From Solibacillus sp. FSL W7-1464 (GTDB lineage Bacteria > Bacillota > Bacilli > Bacillales_A > Planococcaceae), in NCBI RefSeq assembly GCF_038004425.1, contig NZ_JBBORC010000001.1, positions 3,015,001 through 3,079,000 of the forward strand: a DNA stretch of 64,000 nt, in the 5' to 3' direction. This document shows positions 19,215-29,740 of this stretch, piece after piece. Below the pieces are notes generated by a model that saw nothing but the letters and a program-made list of their open reading frames with translations, ran no database searches and had not been told where the DNA came from. Both the position numbers and the translations under genes were made by a program. Every line of letters starts with the position of its first letter. Position 1 is the stretch's first letter.

Positions 19215-20540
19215 ATGAGAATAGGTGTAGGAACAGGGTTTGCCGGAGACCGTATTGAACCGGCAGAAATACTATTGGAAAAAGGTAATTTAGATTATTT
19301 AGTATTGGAATGTTTGGCGGAAAGAACAATTGCCTTGGCTCAAAAAAGAAAGCTTGCAAACAACAATTTAGGCTATGATCCCTTGTTAGAAAAAAGAATG
19401 CGTTCTCTTTTACCAAAATTAGCAAACAAGAAAACGCGCATTATTTCAAATATGGGTGCTGCCAACCCCATTGCCGGGGCCGAAAAAATCATTTCCATTG
19501 CACAAGAACTAAATATCAATGTAAAAGTAGCCATCGTTACTGGTGATGATGTTTTAAGTAAACTGACTGACAACTATGATATTTGGGAGTCGGGGAAAAA
19601 GCTCGGGGATTATGATGAGATTCTTTCAGCTAATGCCTATATTGGGGCTAAAGCTTTATTGGATGCCCTAAAGTCTGATGCCCAAATCATCATTACAGGA
19701 CGCGTAGCAGATCCATCCCTATTCGTTGCACCAATGATTCATGAATTCGGATGGTCGCTGGACGAATTAGATAAAATTGCTCAAGGCACAGTCGTTGGTC
19801 ATTTATTGGAATGTGCAGGACAGCTCACGGGCGGATACTTTGCAGATCCAGGCATTAAGGATATAGAAGGTATGGCAACACTCGGATTCCCGTTTGCCGA
19901 TATAGATTCAGACGGGACAGCTATATTCAGTAAAGTTGAGGGAACAGGTGGCGAGCTTAGCCTTGCGACGATGAAGGAACAGCTGCTTTATGAGGTATTG
20001 AATCCACATGCCTACTATACTCCTGATATTATCGCTGATTTTTCAAAAGTAAAATTTGAGTATTTAAAAAAAGATCACATTAAAGTATCCGGGGTTTCTG
20101 CAGTAGGAAAACCCGAAACGCTGAAAGTCAGCATCGGATATAATGCAGGATTGATCGGTGAAGGCGAAATTACTTATGCAGGACCCAATGCTGTTGCTCG
20201 TGCAAAATTTGCCGGAGAAATAATTCGTACACGTATCGGGCATTTATACTCTGATTTCCGTGTAGATTTAATTGGACTCAATTCAGCACATCGTAAAGAA
20301 TTTAGAGATACCGATCCATATGAAATCCGTCTTAGAATTGCCGGAAAAACAAATAATCCGAACTATGCGAGCCTTGTAGGAGAAGAAGTAGAGGCATTAT
20401 ATACGAATGGGCCTGCTGGAGGCGGCGGTGCACGTAAGAACGTAGTGGAATTAGTAGGTATCGTTTCAACATTTATTGATGAACAGGAAGTAGTGCTGAA
20501 TACGTTGTTTAAGGAGTGTAATTCTAATGAAACTGTATAA
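19215..20540 (+). CDS. AtuA-family protein (DUF1446)
   Basis: A 441-residue protein of the acyclic terpene utilisation AtuA family (DUF1446), with N-terminal GVGTGFAGDRIEPAE, SNMGAANPIAGAEKI near 80 and the glycine-rich NGPAGGGGARK near 400. AtuA of Pseudomonas is needed for citronellol/geraniol breakdown, but Gram-positive members mostly sit with CoA transferases and their reaction is not known. GAGGTG overlaps the CitMHS stop and precedes ATG 19215 by 6 nt; an in-frame GTG at 19206 lies within that ribosome site. Its end overlaps the next gene by 14 bp. Confidence 0.85.
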   Translation: MRIGVGTGFAGDRIEPAEILLEKGNLDYLVLECLAERTIALAQKRKLANNNLGYDPLLEKRMRSLLPKLANKKTRIISNMGAANPIAGAEKIISIAQELNINVKVAIVTGDDVLSKLTDNYDIWESGKKLGDYDEILSANAYIGAKALLDALKSDAQIIITGRVADPSLFVAPMIHEFGWSLDELDKIAQGTVVGHLLECAGQLTGGYFADPGIKDIEGMATLGFPFADIDSDGTAIFSKVEGTGGELSLATMKEQLLYEVLNPHAYYTPDIIADFSKVKFEYLKKDHIKVSGVSAVGKPETLKVSIGYNAGLIGEGEITYAGPNAVARAKFAGEIIRTRIGHLYSDFRVDLIGLNSAHRKEFRDTDPYEIRLRIAGKTNNPNYASLVGEEVEALYTNGPAGGGGARKNVVELVGIVSTFIDEQEVVLNTLFKECNSNETV

Positions 20541-20826
20541 CTTAGCACATTGCAGAACCGGTGATAAAGGTAATTCTTTGACGATGTCAGTCATTGCCTA
20601 TAAACAGGAGGATCTGCCGCTTCTAGTAGAAAAACTTACAGTGGATGTGTTAAAACAACATCTCGAAGGAATCGTATTAGGCGAAATTGAGCGATATGTA
20701 CTTGAATCTATTGGCGCTATTCAATTTATTTGCCACCAAGCACTTGATACAGGCGTTACTACCTCTTTAACAATGGATACACATGGTAAATCATTAAGTT
20801 ACTCCCTTCTTGAATTAGAAGTGTAA
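20527..20826 (+). CDS. AtuA-like small partner (ferredoxin-fold domain)
   Basis: A 99-residue protein matching the small domain that in longer AtuA proteins forms the C-terminus (NLAHCRTGDKGNSLTMSV at the start is typical). Here it is a separate gene overlapping the large AtuA gene by 14 bp, with AAGGAGTG upstream, so the two products almost certainly form one complex. No enzyme reaction is established. Confidence 0.78.
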   Translation: MKLYNLAHCRTGDKGNSLTMSVIAYKQEDLPLLVEKLTVDVLKQHLEGIVLGEIERYVLESIGAIQFICHQALDTGVTTSLTMDTHGKSLSYSLLELEV

Positions 20827-20861
20827 GCATTAAAAGTTATAGCTATTTAGGAGGCTAGTTT

Positions 20862-21560
20862 ATGAATAAGGTTTTTGAATCTTTTGATAAGGCTGTTGAA
20901 GATATTAAAGATAGCACAACATTATTAGTAGGTGGATTTGGCCTTTGCGGTATTCCTGAACACCTTATCAGTGCTGTTCAAAAAAAGAATATCAAAGATT
21001 TAACAGTTGTCAGCAACAATTGCGGGGTAGATGACTTTGGTCTTGGTATCCTTTTAAAAAAACGTCAAATTAAAAAGATGATTGCTTCTTATGTTGGTGA
21101 AAATAAAACATTCGAACAGCAATTTTTATCTGGTGAATTAGATGTAGAGCTAACTCCCCAAGGAACTTTAGCGGAAAGGATCCGAGCAGGCGGCGCAGGA
21201 ATCCCCGGGTTTTATACAGCAACCGGTGTCGGTACCCCAGTTGCAGAAGGTAAAGAAGTGAAAGAATTTAACGGAAAACCGTATATATTGGAAAATGCAA
21301 TTCAGGGAGACTTTGCTCTTGTAAAAGCTTGGAAAGCAGATAAATCCGGTAATTTACAATTCCGAAAAACATCCCGTAATTTCAACCCTCTTGTGGCGAC
21401 TGCCGGTAAAATTACCATTGTCGAGGTAGAGGAACTTGTAGAAATTGGTGATTTAAATCCTGATGAAATCCACTTACCGGGTGTTTATGTTCAACGTATT
21501 ATTCATAGCCCCCATTTTGAAAAACGCATTGAACGTATGATGCTAAGGGAGGAAAACTAA
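20862..21560 (+). CDS. 3-oxoacid CoA-transferase subunit A
   Basis: A 232-residue alpha subunit of a family I CoA transferase (ScoA/AtoD type). It has the family-typical [14 protein letters not shown] near residue 23 and the glycine-rich [17 protein letters not shown] near 107. Such enzymes move CoA from succinyl-CoA or acetyl-CoA to an organic acid. It ends one base into the ATG of subunit B. In this operon it probably activates the imported acid to its CoA ester before AtuA-dependent steps. Confidence 0.92.
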   Translation: MNKVFESFDKAVEDIKDSTTLLVGGFGLCGIPEHLISAVQKKNIKDLTVVSNNCGVDDFGLGILLKKRQIKKMIASYVGENKTFEQQFLSGELDVELTPQGTLAERIRAGGAGIPGFYTATGVGTPVAEGKEVKEFNGKPYILENAIQGDFALVKAWKADKSGNLQFRKTSRNFNPLVATAGKITIVEVEELVEIGDLNPDEIHLPGVYVQRIIHSPHFEKRIERMMLREEN

Positions 21561-22192
21561 TGGATTCACGCACGAAGATTATTAAAACTGCCGTCCAGGA
21601 AATTGAAGATGGGATGTATGTAAATTTAGGAATTGGAATGCCAACACTTATCGCCAATGAAATCCCTTCAGATTTCAATGTATTTTTACAATCTGAAAAT
21701 GGCTTACTTGGAATAGGACCCTATCCAACCTTAGATGAAGTCGATGCAGATCTGATTAATGCCGGCAAAGAAACTGTTACAGCAAGACCAGGCGCAGCTT
21801 ATTTTGATAGTGCCACCAGCTTTGGCATGATTCGCGGCGGACATATTGATTTAGCAATTTTAGGTGGCATGGAAGTTTCACAATCAGGCGACCTTGCCAA
21901 CTGGATGATACCCGGAAAAGTTGTAAAAGGTATGGGCGGTGCTATGGATTTAGTCGTAGGCGCTAAAAAGGTAATTGTCATTATGGAACATACTAACAAA
22001 TACGGTGAATCTAAAGTAAAAAAAGAATGTTCTTTACCCCTGACAGGAAGAAGTGTTGTACATCGCTTGATTACTGATTTAGCCGTATTTGATTTTAAAG
22101 ATGATCAAATGACTTTAGTTGGATTACAGGAAGGTGTTACAGTGGAAGAAGTCATCGAAAAAACTGAGGCATCTTTTATTAATGCACTATAA
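21560..22192 (+). CDS. 3-oxoacid CoA-transferase subunit B
   Basis: A 210-residue beta subunit with the catalytic glutamate (Glu46) in the conserved SENGLLG motif and the [10 protein letters not shown] segment before it; Glu46 forms the enzyme-CoA thioester. GGGAGG precedes the ATG, which abuts subunit A. It is the last gene of the operon, followed by a strong terminator. No thiolase or dehydrogenase accompanies it here, so the CoA ester must be finished by enzymes encoded elsewhere. Confidence 0.92.
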   Translation: MDSRTKIIKTAVQEIEDGMYVNLGIGMPTLIANEIPSDFNVFLQSENGLLGIGPYPTLDEVDADLINAGKETVTARPGAAYFDSATSFGMIRGGHIDLAILGGMEVSQSGDLANWMIPGKVVKGMGGAMDLVVGAKKVIVIMEHTNKYGESKVKKECSLPLTGRSVVHRLITDLAVFDFKDDQMTLVGLQEGVTVEEVIEKTEASFINAL

Positions 22193-22284
22193 GAACCTAT
22201 CCTCACATTGACCTTTTCGGATACACTATTACGCTTTATATTTTTCACTGAAAAAGTAACACGAATCGACAAATACTATAATGG

Positions 22285-22320
22285 AAAAATCCCTCAAGGA
22301 AAAAATCTTGAGGGATTTTT
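22285..22320 (+). terminator. Bidirectional terminator of the CoA-transferase operon
   Basis: A 14-bp perfect stem (22285-22298 with 22307-22320) has A and T runs at both ends. It lies immediately beside the stop of the convergent diguanylate cyclase gene and can end both transcripts. Confidence 0.92.
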
Positions 22321-24024
22321 CTAACGTGAATACTCAGCAACTTTATTACGCCCTGCCTGTTTTGCACCGATATAAAGTGCACGGTCGGCATTGCGTAAAA
22401 GCCCTTTCGTCTCATCCGTGTCATCCGGTACATTGGAAACTCCGATACTCACTGTAATAAATACCAGCTCTTTCTGACCGTCTTCGGCTAAATCAGATTC
22501 AATTAAAAATGGTGTTTCTTCTACACAATGACGAATCTCTTCACCTAATTGGACGGCCTCTTCCTTCGTCATATGCGGTAGAAGCATGACAAATTCCTCT
22601 CCCCCATACCTTGCTAAAACTGCCCCTTCTGGAACGAAATTTTCCAGTAATCCAGCAAAATTTTGAAGGATGACATTTCCCGCATGATGGCCATACGTAT
22701 CATTTATACGTTTAAAATAATCAATATCCATCATTAACAATGAAAACTGCAGATGTGGATTTGCCTGAATCCGCTCCTGCTCTATTACAAGCATTTTATC
22801 TAAATAATGATAATTATATAGACCTGTTAAGGCACAAGTCTCACTCTTCTCAACCGCCGCACTGAAGTATTTCGCTTTTTCCAGTGACACGGCAAAATAC
22901 GTCGATAGCAAGTGCACGATATCCATCTGATACTTTTCAAAAGCATTCTTTTTGCGTGCCGTTAAAATCAGTGTTCCTTCCGTTTTTTGGTTGCGGTGTA
23001 TCGGAACAATCATGACACTGTTCATATCGGAAGGAAGGAAATCCGGGGCATCTTTTTCCCATTCTTTTGAACTGGAGAACACTTTTTTGTCTTCTGTCTG
23101 GAAGCAAATATGAATAAAGGAATCCCGGATCGAATCTGAATCAGCCTGAATTTCAATATCTTTTCCATCTACTCTAGCACGCAGAATTACATATTTATCT
23201 AGAATATTATCGACAAGATACATTGCATCGTGTGTAAAAAGCTGACTCACGCGGTGCATAAACAGCTCAATAATTTGCTGTGCGCTTAGCCTGTCTGCCA
23301 GCTCATGGCCAAACTCGCTTGCTTTACTGAGCGAGTAGTTGACCCGTTCCGAAATATTGTACATTTTTGCAATAAACGTTATCGCAAAAAATGGAATGCC
23401 GAGCAGGAAAATTGCCGGTGCCCCGATCCCATTAATCAGGATGACCAATGTAACGGCAAATGGAATCGTAATGGTAGCACTCCCATAATCCCATAGTAAA
23501 TGCTCACTGAAAAACTTTTCGTTTTCCCCTGTAAATCGATCGCGCAAATACAAAATCGTATGATTGATAAACATGTGCAACACGACAAAAACTGTTCCGT
23601 AAAGCAACAAGTGCGTTAAATTCGTATTCCCTACTTCAAACCCTGCTAAATGGACAATACCTGCAGCGAAAAACGACGTATAGGCAAACATCCAGGAAGT
23701 AAAAATTATGCGGTAAAACGCATCTTTATGATTTCTCATCTGGTAAATAATCGGTAAAATACTTAACTGGACGATGAGCATTTCTGCCCCGACCCCGTAC
23801 AGCAAAAACGCGGCCAATGTCACCCATTGAGAAAGAATAATGGTGGTGTTTCCGATTTGGAATGGTATCGCTGTTGTAATAAGCGCGAATATCGATAAAT
23901 ACACGAAAATTTCCCAGTCAATTGGCTGACTTGGAAACAGAAAATATAATCCGTACATAAGGGGGAGTCCAGTAGCTACCCAAAGCAATATTACATTCTG
24001 TTTTGTTCTTCGATTAAATTCCAT
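22321..24024 (-). CDS. Membrane GAF-GGDEF diguanylate cyclase
   Basis: A 567-residue protein that should make cyclic di-GMP. About six membrane helices fill residues 10-205 (a 5-6 helix sensor of the 7TM/MASE kind), a GAF domain follows (about 235-385), then a GGDEF domain with the intact active site RYGGEEFVML and ISIGVSN-like downstream motif. No RxxD stands five residues before GGEEF, so product inhibition at the primary I-site is unlikely. Start ATG 24024 follows AAGGGGG; a longer form to 24063 lacks a ribosome site. Confidence 0.88.
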   Translation of the reverse strand: MEFNRRTKQNVILLWVATGLPLMYGLYFLFPSQPIDWEIFVYLSIFALITTAIPFQIGNTTIILSQWVTLAAFLLYGVGAEMLIVQLSILPIIYQMRNHKDAFYRIIFTSWMFAYTSFFAAGIVHLAGFEVGNTNLTHLLLYGTVFVVLHMFINHTILYLRDRFTGENEKFFSEHLLWDYGSATITIPFAVTLVILINGIGAPAIFLLGIPFFAITFIAKMYNISERVNYSLSKASEFGHELADRLSAQQIIELFMHRVSQLFTHDAMYLVDNILDKYVILRARVDGKDIEIQADSDSIRDSFIHICFQTEDKKVFSSSKEWEKDAPDFLPSDMNSVMIVPIHRNQKTEGTLILTARKKNAFEKYQMDIVHLLSTYFAVSLEKAKYFSAAVEKSETCALTGLYNYHYLDKMLVIEQERIQANPHLQFSLLMMDIDYFKRINDTYGHHAGNVILQNFAGLLENFVPEGAVLARYGGEEFVMLLPHMTKEEAVQLGEEIRHCVEETPFLIESDLAEDGQKELVFITVSIGVSNVPDDTDETKGLLRNADRALYIGAKQAGRNKVAEYSR

Positions 24025-24320
24025 ACCGGGCCCCCTTATCTTTTTGACTGAAATGTCTGACAAATATTAGTATATCATGATTACTAAGGAATGTAGCATG
24101 TTTTACTTCCTAACTTTTTGTTTCTATTATCCTAATGATTATTCGATTTATAGGTTTTTAGCTATACCATACTGTAAAATAATAACATAATTATACAAAT
24201 ATTCAATAATATTATTTGAAATAATACAAAAATTGTAAATCTTTTTTTAGACTGTTAGTTTACTTTTTCTATATTGTTTCATATATAAGTTTTTTCATCC
24301 AATGTCTTACCTACTACATT
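24025..24320. other. AT-rich intergenic sequence upstream of the diguanylate cyclase
   Basis: This roughly 300-bp stretch is very AT-rich with many short A and T runs. It should contain the cyclase promoter. I see no gene or structured RNA in it. Confidence 0.5.
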
Positions 24321-24480
24321 TTATTGAAAAGTTTTGACATACTCAGCCCCATAATATTGATAAAACTGTTTTGTTTTATTAGCTGCTAATACATCCACAT
24401 ATATTTTTTGATAGCCCTGCTCTAAAAAGGTATTCACATTGATTTCGCGATTTCTGTTTATTTTCAGGGTTTTCGATTTA
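24321..24480 (-). pseudogene. Remnant of a GNAT acetyltransferase C-terminus
   Basis: On the minus strand the frame ending at the TAA at 24321 reads QGYQKIYVDVLAANKTKQFY and then YYGAEYV, which is the classic last strand-helix-strand of GNAT acetyltransferases. Only about 40 recognisable codons exist and no start or acetyl-CoA-binding motif is present. Upstream the frame runs straight into TATTAGAA array A. The gene is therefore a truncated relic, and the array lies at its broken end. Confidence 0.65.
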
Positions 24481-24487
24481 CTAGATG

Positions 24488-24659
24488 TTCTAATATATTT
24501 TGTGAAGTTCTAATATATTTTTATTTCTTCTAATAAAGTTACGATTTTCTAATATATTCGACTGATGTTCTAATAAGGTCGCCTGTTGTTCTAATATGAC
24601 CGTCCGATTATCTAATATCCCTTGCACTTCTTCTAATATCCCACCGGTTTGTTCTAATA
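24488..24659 (-). repeat. TATTAGAA box array A (9 boxes, minus strand)
   Basis: On the plus strand the box appears as TTCTAATA at 24488, 24508, 24528, 24547, 24568, 24589, 24610 (one mismatch), 24631 and 24652. Read on the minus strand the offsets are 0,21,42,63,84,105,124,144,164. It is a minimal array with just the nine-box core. It is the only inverted copy of the family here and lies between a diguanylate cyclase and a BMP lipoprotein gene that point away from each other. Confidence 0.93.
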
Positions 24660-24807
24660 AAATCCACTTCAAGGAAAAAGTCTCCCAATAATTGTTAATT
24701 TTCTGCATAATTTTTTTATTTCATTTATTAAATGACAGGTATACGTTAAAATTGAAAATGTTGGAGGTCGAACTTCTTCATAATGTATTAAGTAAAGGAC
24801 TGATGGA

Positions 24808-25782
24808 ATGAAAAGAAGATGGTTGTTTTTAATGAGTCTTCTCGTTGTAGTCGTGCTCTCTGCCTGCTCACAGAAGTCAGAGGACGAGACGAAGGAACGG
24901 GTTAAAATTGGTGTCATGCTGTCAGATGCGGGACTTGGTGATCAGTCGTTTTCCGATATTGCTTTTGAAGGTCTTGAGAAAGCACGTGATGAATTAGATA
25001 TAACATTTGATTACCGTGAACTTGAATTTACCGGTACATATAAACAAGGCTTGGAAGAACTCGTTGAAGAAGGTCAGGATCTGATCATTGGGATCGGATT
25101 TACGGTCCAGGAAGATATGGAGACAGTTGCTGCAGCTTATCCGGATGAGCATTTTTTACTGATCGATGCAGTGTCTGACTTGCCGAATATTCATAATATA
25201 ACATTTAAAGAAAACGAAGGTTCCTATTTAATAGGTGCACTCGCTGCAATGAAATCTGAAAGTAATACGATCGGATTTATCGGTGGATTAGAAAATGAAG
25301 TAATCGAGCGTTTCGAAACCGGGTTTAAAGCAGGTGCCAAACATGTAAATCCCGACATAGAATTGTTATCCGTTTATGCTGGTGATTTCGGTGATGATCA
25401 GCTTGGTGCTTCCATTGCACGTGAAATGATTGAGCAAGGTGCGGACTATATCTATCCAGCTGCAGGCTTTACAGGCGTTGGTTCTATTTTAGCGGCACAG
25501 GAAGCCGGGGTACATGCATTCGGTGTGGACAGCGACCAGTTTTTCCTTGCAGAAGATACGATTGTTTCTTCGATGTTAAAACAGGTTGATACGGCCGTTT
25601 ATCAGGCCATTAAAGAAGTTGCGGAAACAGGGGTACTTTCGGAAAAAGATAAAGTGCTCGGTATTAAAGAAAATGGTGTGAGCCTTGCCCCAATCCGTGT
25701 CGTGAATTTAACTGCACAGGAACAAAAACAAATCGAACAATTACAGCAGGAGCTTGCGGACGGTCAAGTGATGATTAAATAG
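24808..25782 (+). CDS. BMP-family substrate-binding lipoprotein
   Basis: A 324-residue lipoprotein with signal peptide and lipobox LSAC (Cys20), then a periplasmic-binding fold of the BMP/Med family (type I, two lobes). Typical are VKIGVMLSDAGLGDQSFSD near 31, GFTVQED near 94 and GFIGGLENEVIERF near 150. Relatives bind nucleosides for ABC import or act as positive regulators (Med). No ABC permease follows. Instead a chemoreceptor gene starts 21 bp downstream in the same operon, so this protein probably captures a ligand, perhaps a nucleoside, and presents it to that receptor. Confidence 0.83.
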   Translation: MKRRWLFLMSLLVVVVLSACSQKSEDETKERVKIGVMLSDAGLGDQSFSDIAFEGLEKARDELDITFDYRELEFTGTYKQGLEELVEEGQDLIIGIGFTVQEDMETVAAAYPDEHFLLIDAVSDLPNIHNITFKENEGSYLIGALAAMKSESNTIGFIGGLENEVIERFETGFKAGAKHVNPDIELLSVYAGDFGDDQLGASIAREMIEQGADYIYPAAGFTGVGSILAAQEAGVHAFGVDSDQFFLAEDTIVSSMLKQVDTAVYQAIKEVAETGVLSEKDKVLGIKENGVSLAPIRVVNLTAQEQKQIEQLQQELADGQVMIK

Positions 25783-25803
25783 AAGAAAGGAGATCGTACA
25801 ACA

Positions 25804-27453
25804 GTGAAATTAAAACAGAAAATATTAATGTTGGCGTTGTTACCGCTGCTGCTGGCTGTCTGTATTATCGGCTATAATATTAGCCAGCTGATGAGCCTGA
25901 ATGCATCTACGGAAGAAGTCGTGGATTCCTTAGTTGCCGTTGAAGAATTAAACAGCTCGGTTCAAAGCCTGCAAAAGTCATTAAGCGTCTATTCGATCAA
26001 TGTATCCGAAAACAACAAATATAATATTGAAACAGATTTAGCGCGAACTGAAGAAGTTTATAAAAGTCTGCAAGGCAGTTTTTCAACAGAACGCCAACGT
26101 CAGATCAGTGCACAGTTTGAAGAAAAATTCGCGAAAATTTCCGAAGCGACTGCCGCTTCCCTACAGGAAACAAATGTCGCGGAAATTAAGCGTCAATCCC
26201 AGCGGACACGAGGAATCGTCAATGATGTAATCGAGCTGAAACGTGATGTCAGTGCAAACTATACCACGATGCAGCAAGAGCTTGGCAATAAAATTAATAC
26301 TATTACATGGATTTCCATCATTTCGGCCATTGCACTCATTATCGTAAGTGTCGTGTCGGCCCTGTATTTCACTAACAGAATTGTTGGCCGCATCGGTCGA
26401 TTAACAGCAGGTGCTAAAGAAATTGCTGCCGGAAATTTAAATGTGCAGTTTGAAGATCAGGATGCGGATGATGAAGTTGGCGAACTGCAGACTTCATTCC
26501 GCCAGATGACAGGCAATTTAAAGGAAATCATCACGCATGTATCGGACAGTTCAGACCAGGTTGCAGCATCTGCCGAGGAGCTGATGGCCAGTGCCGATGA
26601 AACAATGCTTGGCACAGAGCTGATTTCCACTTCCATTCAAAATGTTTCGGATGCAGCGGACAAGCAAAAAGTAATGTCGAGCTCCTCTGCCGACTTTGCA
26701 CAAAAAGTATTGGAAGAGGCAGAAGAAATTGCAGCACAGGCTGATCATGCGACAGCACTGTCTGTTTCAACAAATGAAAAAATCGAAAAAGGTTCGGTGT
26801 ATGTAGAAAATACTGTCTCTCAAATGAATCTCATTCAAACTACAGTAGAAGAAACAGCGGATTCTTTAACGCTTCTTGCCAGCCGTACGACTGAGATTGT
26901 CAATATATTAAAGCTTGTACAGGATATTTCCGATCAGACGAACTTGCTGGCACTGAATGCGGCTATTGAAGCAGCGCGTGCCGGTGAAGCTGGTAAAGGT
27001 TTTGCCGTTGTCGCAGATGAAGTGAAAAAGCTTTCTGAGCAGACGAAGCAGTCCGTATCCGATATTTCACGAATTGCAGGTGAAATTGAAAACGATACGA
27101 CAACAACTGTTTCATCAATTCAGCAAGTGAAGGAACGTGTCAATGCGGGTATTACAATCTCGCACGATACGAAGGCAACATTTGACGAAATTTTGGCGAT
27201 TATCGGTCAAGTACAAGATCAGGTAAACGAGATTACTGCTGTTTCTGACAGTATTCATTCGAAAATGGAATCGGTGTCAGAGCAATCACTTGAGATGGCG
27301 GCCGTTTCCGAAACTACGGCAGACAATGCTGTGTCGGTTGCATCCGCTTCAGAACAGCAGCTTGCCTCGATGTCCGAAGTAAATACTGCTGCAGGGTCGC
27401 TTGCCCACCTTGCCGAAGAGCTGCAAGGTATTGTGGCGAAGTTTAGAACTTGA
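25804..27453 (+). CDS. Methyl-accepting chemotaxis protein paired with a BMP lipoprotein
   Basis: A 549-residue chemoreceptor: membrane helix 8-27, a helical extracytoplasmic region to about 163, second helix 168-190, HAMP 192-245, and a cytoplasmic coiled coil with the conserved signalling tip [20 protein letters not shown] near 375-395. It signals to CheA/CheW. The start is GTG at 25804 behind AAAGGAG. The extracytoplasmic part is a small helical bundle without a Cache fold, which fits sensing through the lipoprotein encoded just upstream. A terminator follows. Confidence 0.9.
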   Translation: MKLKQKILMLALLPLLLAVCIIGYNISQLMSLNASTEEVVDSLVAVEELNSSVQSLQKSLSVYSINVSENNKYNIETDLARTEEVYKSLQGSFSTERQRQISAQFEEKFAKISEATAASLQETNVAEIKRQSQRTRGIVNDVIELKRDVSANYTTMQQELGNKINTITWISIISAIALIIVSVVSALYFTNRIVGRIGRLTAGAKEIAAGNLNVQFEDQDADDEVGELQTSFRQMTGNLKEIITHVSDSSDQVAASAEELMASADETMLGTELISTSIQNVSDAADKQKVMSSSSADFAQKVLEEAEEIAAQADHATALSVSTNEKIEKGSVYVENTVSQMNLIQTTVEETADSLTLLASRTTEIVNILKLVQDISDQTNLLALNAAIEAARAGEAGKGFAVVADEVKKLSEQTKQSVSDISRIAGEIENDTTTTVSSIQQVKERVNAGITISHDTKATFDEILAIIGQVQDQVNEITAVSDSIHSKMESVSEQSLEMAAVSETTADNAVSVASASEQQLASMSEVNTAAGSLAHLAEELQGIVAKFRT

Positions 27454-27461
27454 TTGAATTT

Positions 27462-27493
27462 CCGAAATCCTTTTATAGGGTTTCGGTTTTTTT
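27462..27493 (+). terminator. Terminator of the BMP-chemoreceptor operon
   Basis: A 9-bp stem with one G-T pair (27462-27470 with 27478-27486) is followed by seven T. It lies before array B, so the array is outside the normal operon transcript. Confidence 0.85.
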
Positions 27494-27521
27494 ATTGGGG
27501 CTGGTTCGGTTGGGTTGGGTT

Positions 27522-27838
27522 TATTAGAAGAATTATTGCTGATATTAGAAGATCTCAGGTAGTTATTAGAACATCTGCAACGTTTATTAGAAGTTTTCAA
27601 TATATGGGCTTTAAGTATGGCGAAGTTTGATTATTAAGCGGTTTACGGGATACGGTTTCGTATTTTATTAGAAGAATTGCATGAGATATTAGAAGATCGC
27701 GTTTAGTTATTAGAACATTAACTGAGTTTATTAGCACTTCCCGGACACTTATTAGAACATCCGTCCATTATTTTAGAAGATGAGACTTTTATTAGATAAC
27801 TTTTCACTTTATTAGAATATCCCTGCTATATATTAGAA
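27522..27838 (+). repeat. TATTAGAA box array B (13 boxes)
   Basis: Boxes start at 27522, 27543, 27564, 27585 (upstream block of four), then 27666, 27687, 27708, 27729 (TATTAGCA), 27750, 27771 (TTTTAGAA), 27790 (TATTAGAT), 27810 and 27831. The core offsets are 0,21,42,63,84,105,124,144,165. The block of four starts 144 bp before the core and resembles core boxes 1-4. A G/T-rich leader (27499-27520) precedes it. Confidence 0.93.
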
Positions 27839-28048
27839 AATCCATCGCCAGTAATCCGATCCCATCCATAAAAAATTTTATATGACGAAATATCCTATTT
27901 AAAACAGCAGAATCGTCATTTAAATACTAAACTTCATTTTCGGACTAAATAACTACTACATCCTGTAAAAAATAGACTTAAGTACTTAAAATTCCAACCG
28001 AAGTTATTACTAGATTCTAACTTGGACAATATGGAGGACTTTAAGATT

Positions 28049-29734
28049 ATGAATATCGGAAAGAAACTGTTCGGTAGCTTTGGTATCGTTATTTTGATTA
28101 TTATTTTTCTCTCAACTTTTTCCGCCATTAAATTGACAGAAATCGATGAAAACTTTTCATACGTAATTGATGATCGAGTATACAAAGTAACTGAACTATC
28201 GGCAATCCAGAATGCGACATCATTACAAGGGCTGTATCTCCGCTCATATGTTTTACGCCAGGACCCAGCTGATTTAGAAAGCCTTACTTCTCAGAAAGAA
28301 ATGATTGCAACTACAATCGGCGCAATTGAAGGATTATTCGTAACTGAAGACATGAAGGAAAAAGTCAACATTTTAAAAGAAAATCAAGCTTTATATAATG
28401 ACTATGTATCAGAAGTTATTGACTATGTGGATAGCGATGAAACAGATAAAGCGTACAATGTGCTATTCGAGTTCGCAGTACCAACTAACCGTACCATTCT
28501 GGAAACAATAACCGAGATGGTTGATTTCCAAAAAGAACAAATGCATAAAACAAGCGAGGAAACGACAGCAACTGCAAGTTTGAGTGAAAAGCTGCTGATT
28601 ATCATTTCCGTTATCGGTGTTTTACTAGCATCAATCTTAGGTATTTTTATTACACTCAGCATTACCCGTCCGTTACGCAGGTTAACAATGGCGGCAAATG
28701 TAATTGCAGACGGCGATTTACGTGAGGAAGATATTCAGGTTAAAACAAAAGATGAAATTGGCGAACTTGCAACTGCCTTTAATGCAATGAAAGCCAATCT
28801 TGCCGAATTAATCAGTAATGTATCGCTGAATGTTTCAAGTACAACAGCTGCTTCGGAACAGCTGGCGAGCAGTACCGATGAAGTGTCGGCCGCTTCTGCA
28901 GATATTGCGAAACGTGTTGAAACTGTTGCTGAGGGCGGCAGTCATGCGGCAGCAATCGGAAATGATTGTGCGATCGCCATGGATGAGACTGCCCAAGGTG
29001 TAAGCAGAATCGCTGAAGCCGCGCAAGTATTGAACTCACATGCGATGGACATGCATACTATTGCAGGAGAAGGCGGTAATACATTACAGACAGCTGAACA
29101 GCAAATGGCCGTTATCCAGCAATCTTCTCATGAAACAAGAGAGAAAATTAAGCAACTGAGCAGACAATCTGCCGAAATCGAAAATATTACAAAAGTAATT
29201 ACGGATATAACAGATCAGACAAACTTGCTTGCGCTAAATGCGGCAATTGAAGCTGCCCGTGCAGGAGAACATGGTAAAGGGTTTGCCGTTGTCGCTGATG
29301 AAGTGCGTAAACTGGCAGAGCAATCGAAAAACTCGGCGTCACAAATTGCCAGCTTAACATCGACAATTCAAGTAGATACGAGAGAAGTTGAAGAAAGCGT
29401 TAATACAACGGTTCACAACGTCGATCAAGGTGTTGTCTACTTACAAAATGCGCAAGTTTCATTTAATCATATTGTCGATTCTATCTCGGAAATGACTGCC
29501 CAAATCCAGGAAGTCTCTGCATCATCCGAACAAATTTCCGCAAGTACCGAAGAAGTTGCAGCATCTATTACTGAAATGGCTCATGCAGCTAATGGGGCTG
29601 CTGAAGAGGTCGGTATTGTCCAATCAGCAGTTGAAGAGCAAACTGCTACAATGCAGGAAATTAACATAGTCGCCCAATCATTGAGCGAAGGTGCTGTAGG
29701 AGTTCAAGAACAAATCAATCAATTTAAAGTGTAA
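28049..29734 (+). CDS. Methyl-accepting chemotaxis protein with 4HB sensor
   Basis: A 561-residue chemoreceptor: membrane helix 8-28, a four-helix-bundle-type extracytoplasmic domain (about 30-180), second helix 192-212, HAMP 214-266, and a signalling domain with [20 protein letters not shown] near 390. The last residues are rich in helix-forming Gln/Glu and lack a NWETF-type methylase tether. ATG 28049 follows GGAGG at 28033-28037; a TTG at 28022 is in frame but has no ribosome site. It is a single-gene unit, separated from the previous chemoreceptor by array B and closed by a strong terminator. Confidence 0.9.
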   Translation: MNIGKKLFGSFGIVILIIIFLSTFSAIKLTEIDENFSYVIDDRVYKVTELSAIQNATSLQGLYLRSYVLRQDPADLESLTSQKEMIATTIGAIEGLFVTEDMKEKVNILKENQALYNDYVSEVIDYVDSDETDKAYNVLFEFAVPTNRTILETITEMVDFQKEQMHKTSEETTATASLSEKLLIIISVIGVLLASILGIFITLSITRPLRRLTMAANVIADGDLREEDIQVKTKDEIGELATAFNAMKANLAELISNVSLNVSSTTAASEQLASSTDEVSAASADIAKRVETVAEGGSHAAAIGNDCAIAMDETAQGVSRIAEAAQVLNSHAMDMHTIAGEGGNTLQTAEQQMAVIQQSSHETREKIKQLSRQSAEIENITKVITDITDQTNLLALNAAIEAARAGEHGKGFAVVADEVRKLAEQSKNSASQIASLTSTIQVDTREVEESVNTTVHNVDQGVVYLQNAQVSFNHIVDSISEMTAQIQEVSASSEQISASTEEVAASITEMAHAANGAAEEVGIVQSAVEEQTATMQEINIVAQSLSEGAVGVQEQINQFKV

Positions 29735-29740
29735 AGTTAA

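Noticed and set aside
24490-24708. 72-codon frame across array A on the minus strand (and similar frames at 33119-33316, 41724-41933, 44212-44418, 52613-52813)
   Set aside because: These frames come from the 21-bp period of the boxes. They lack ribosome sites, start at arbitrary positions, and equivalent frames in arrays B, E and H are interrupted by stops.
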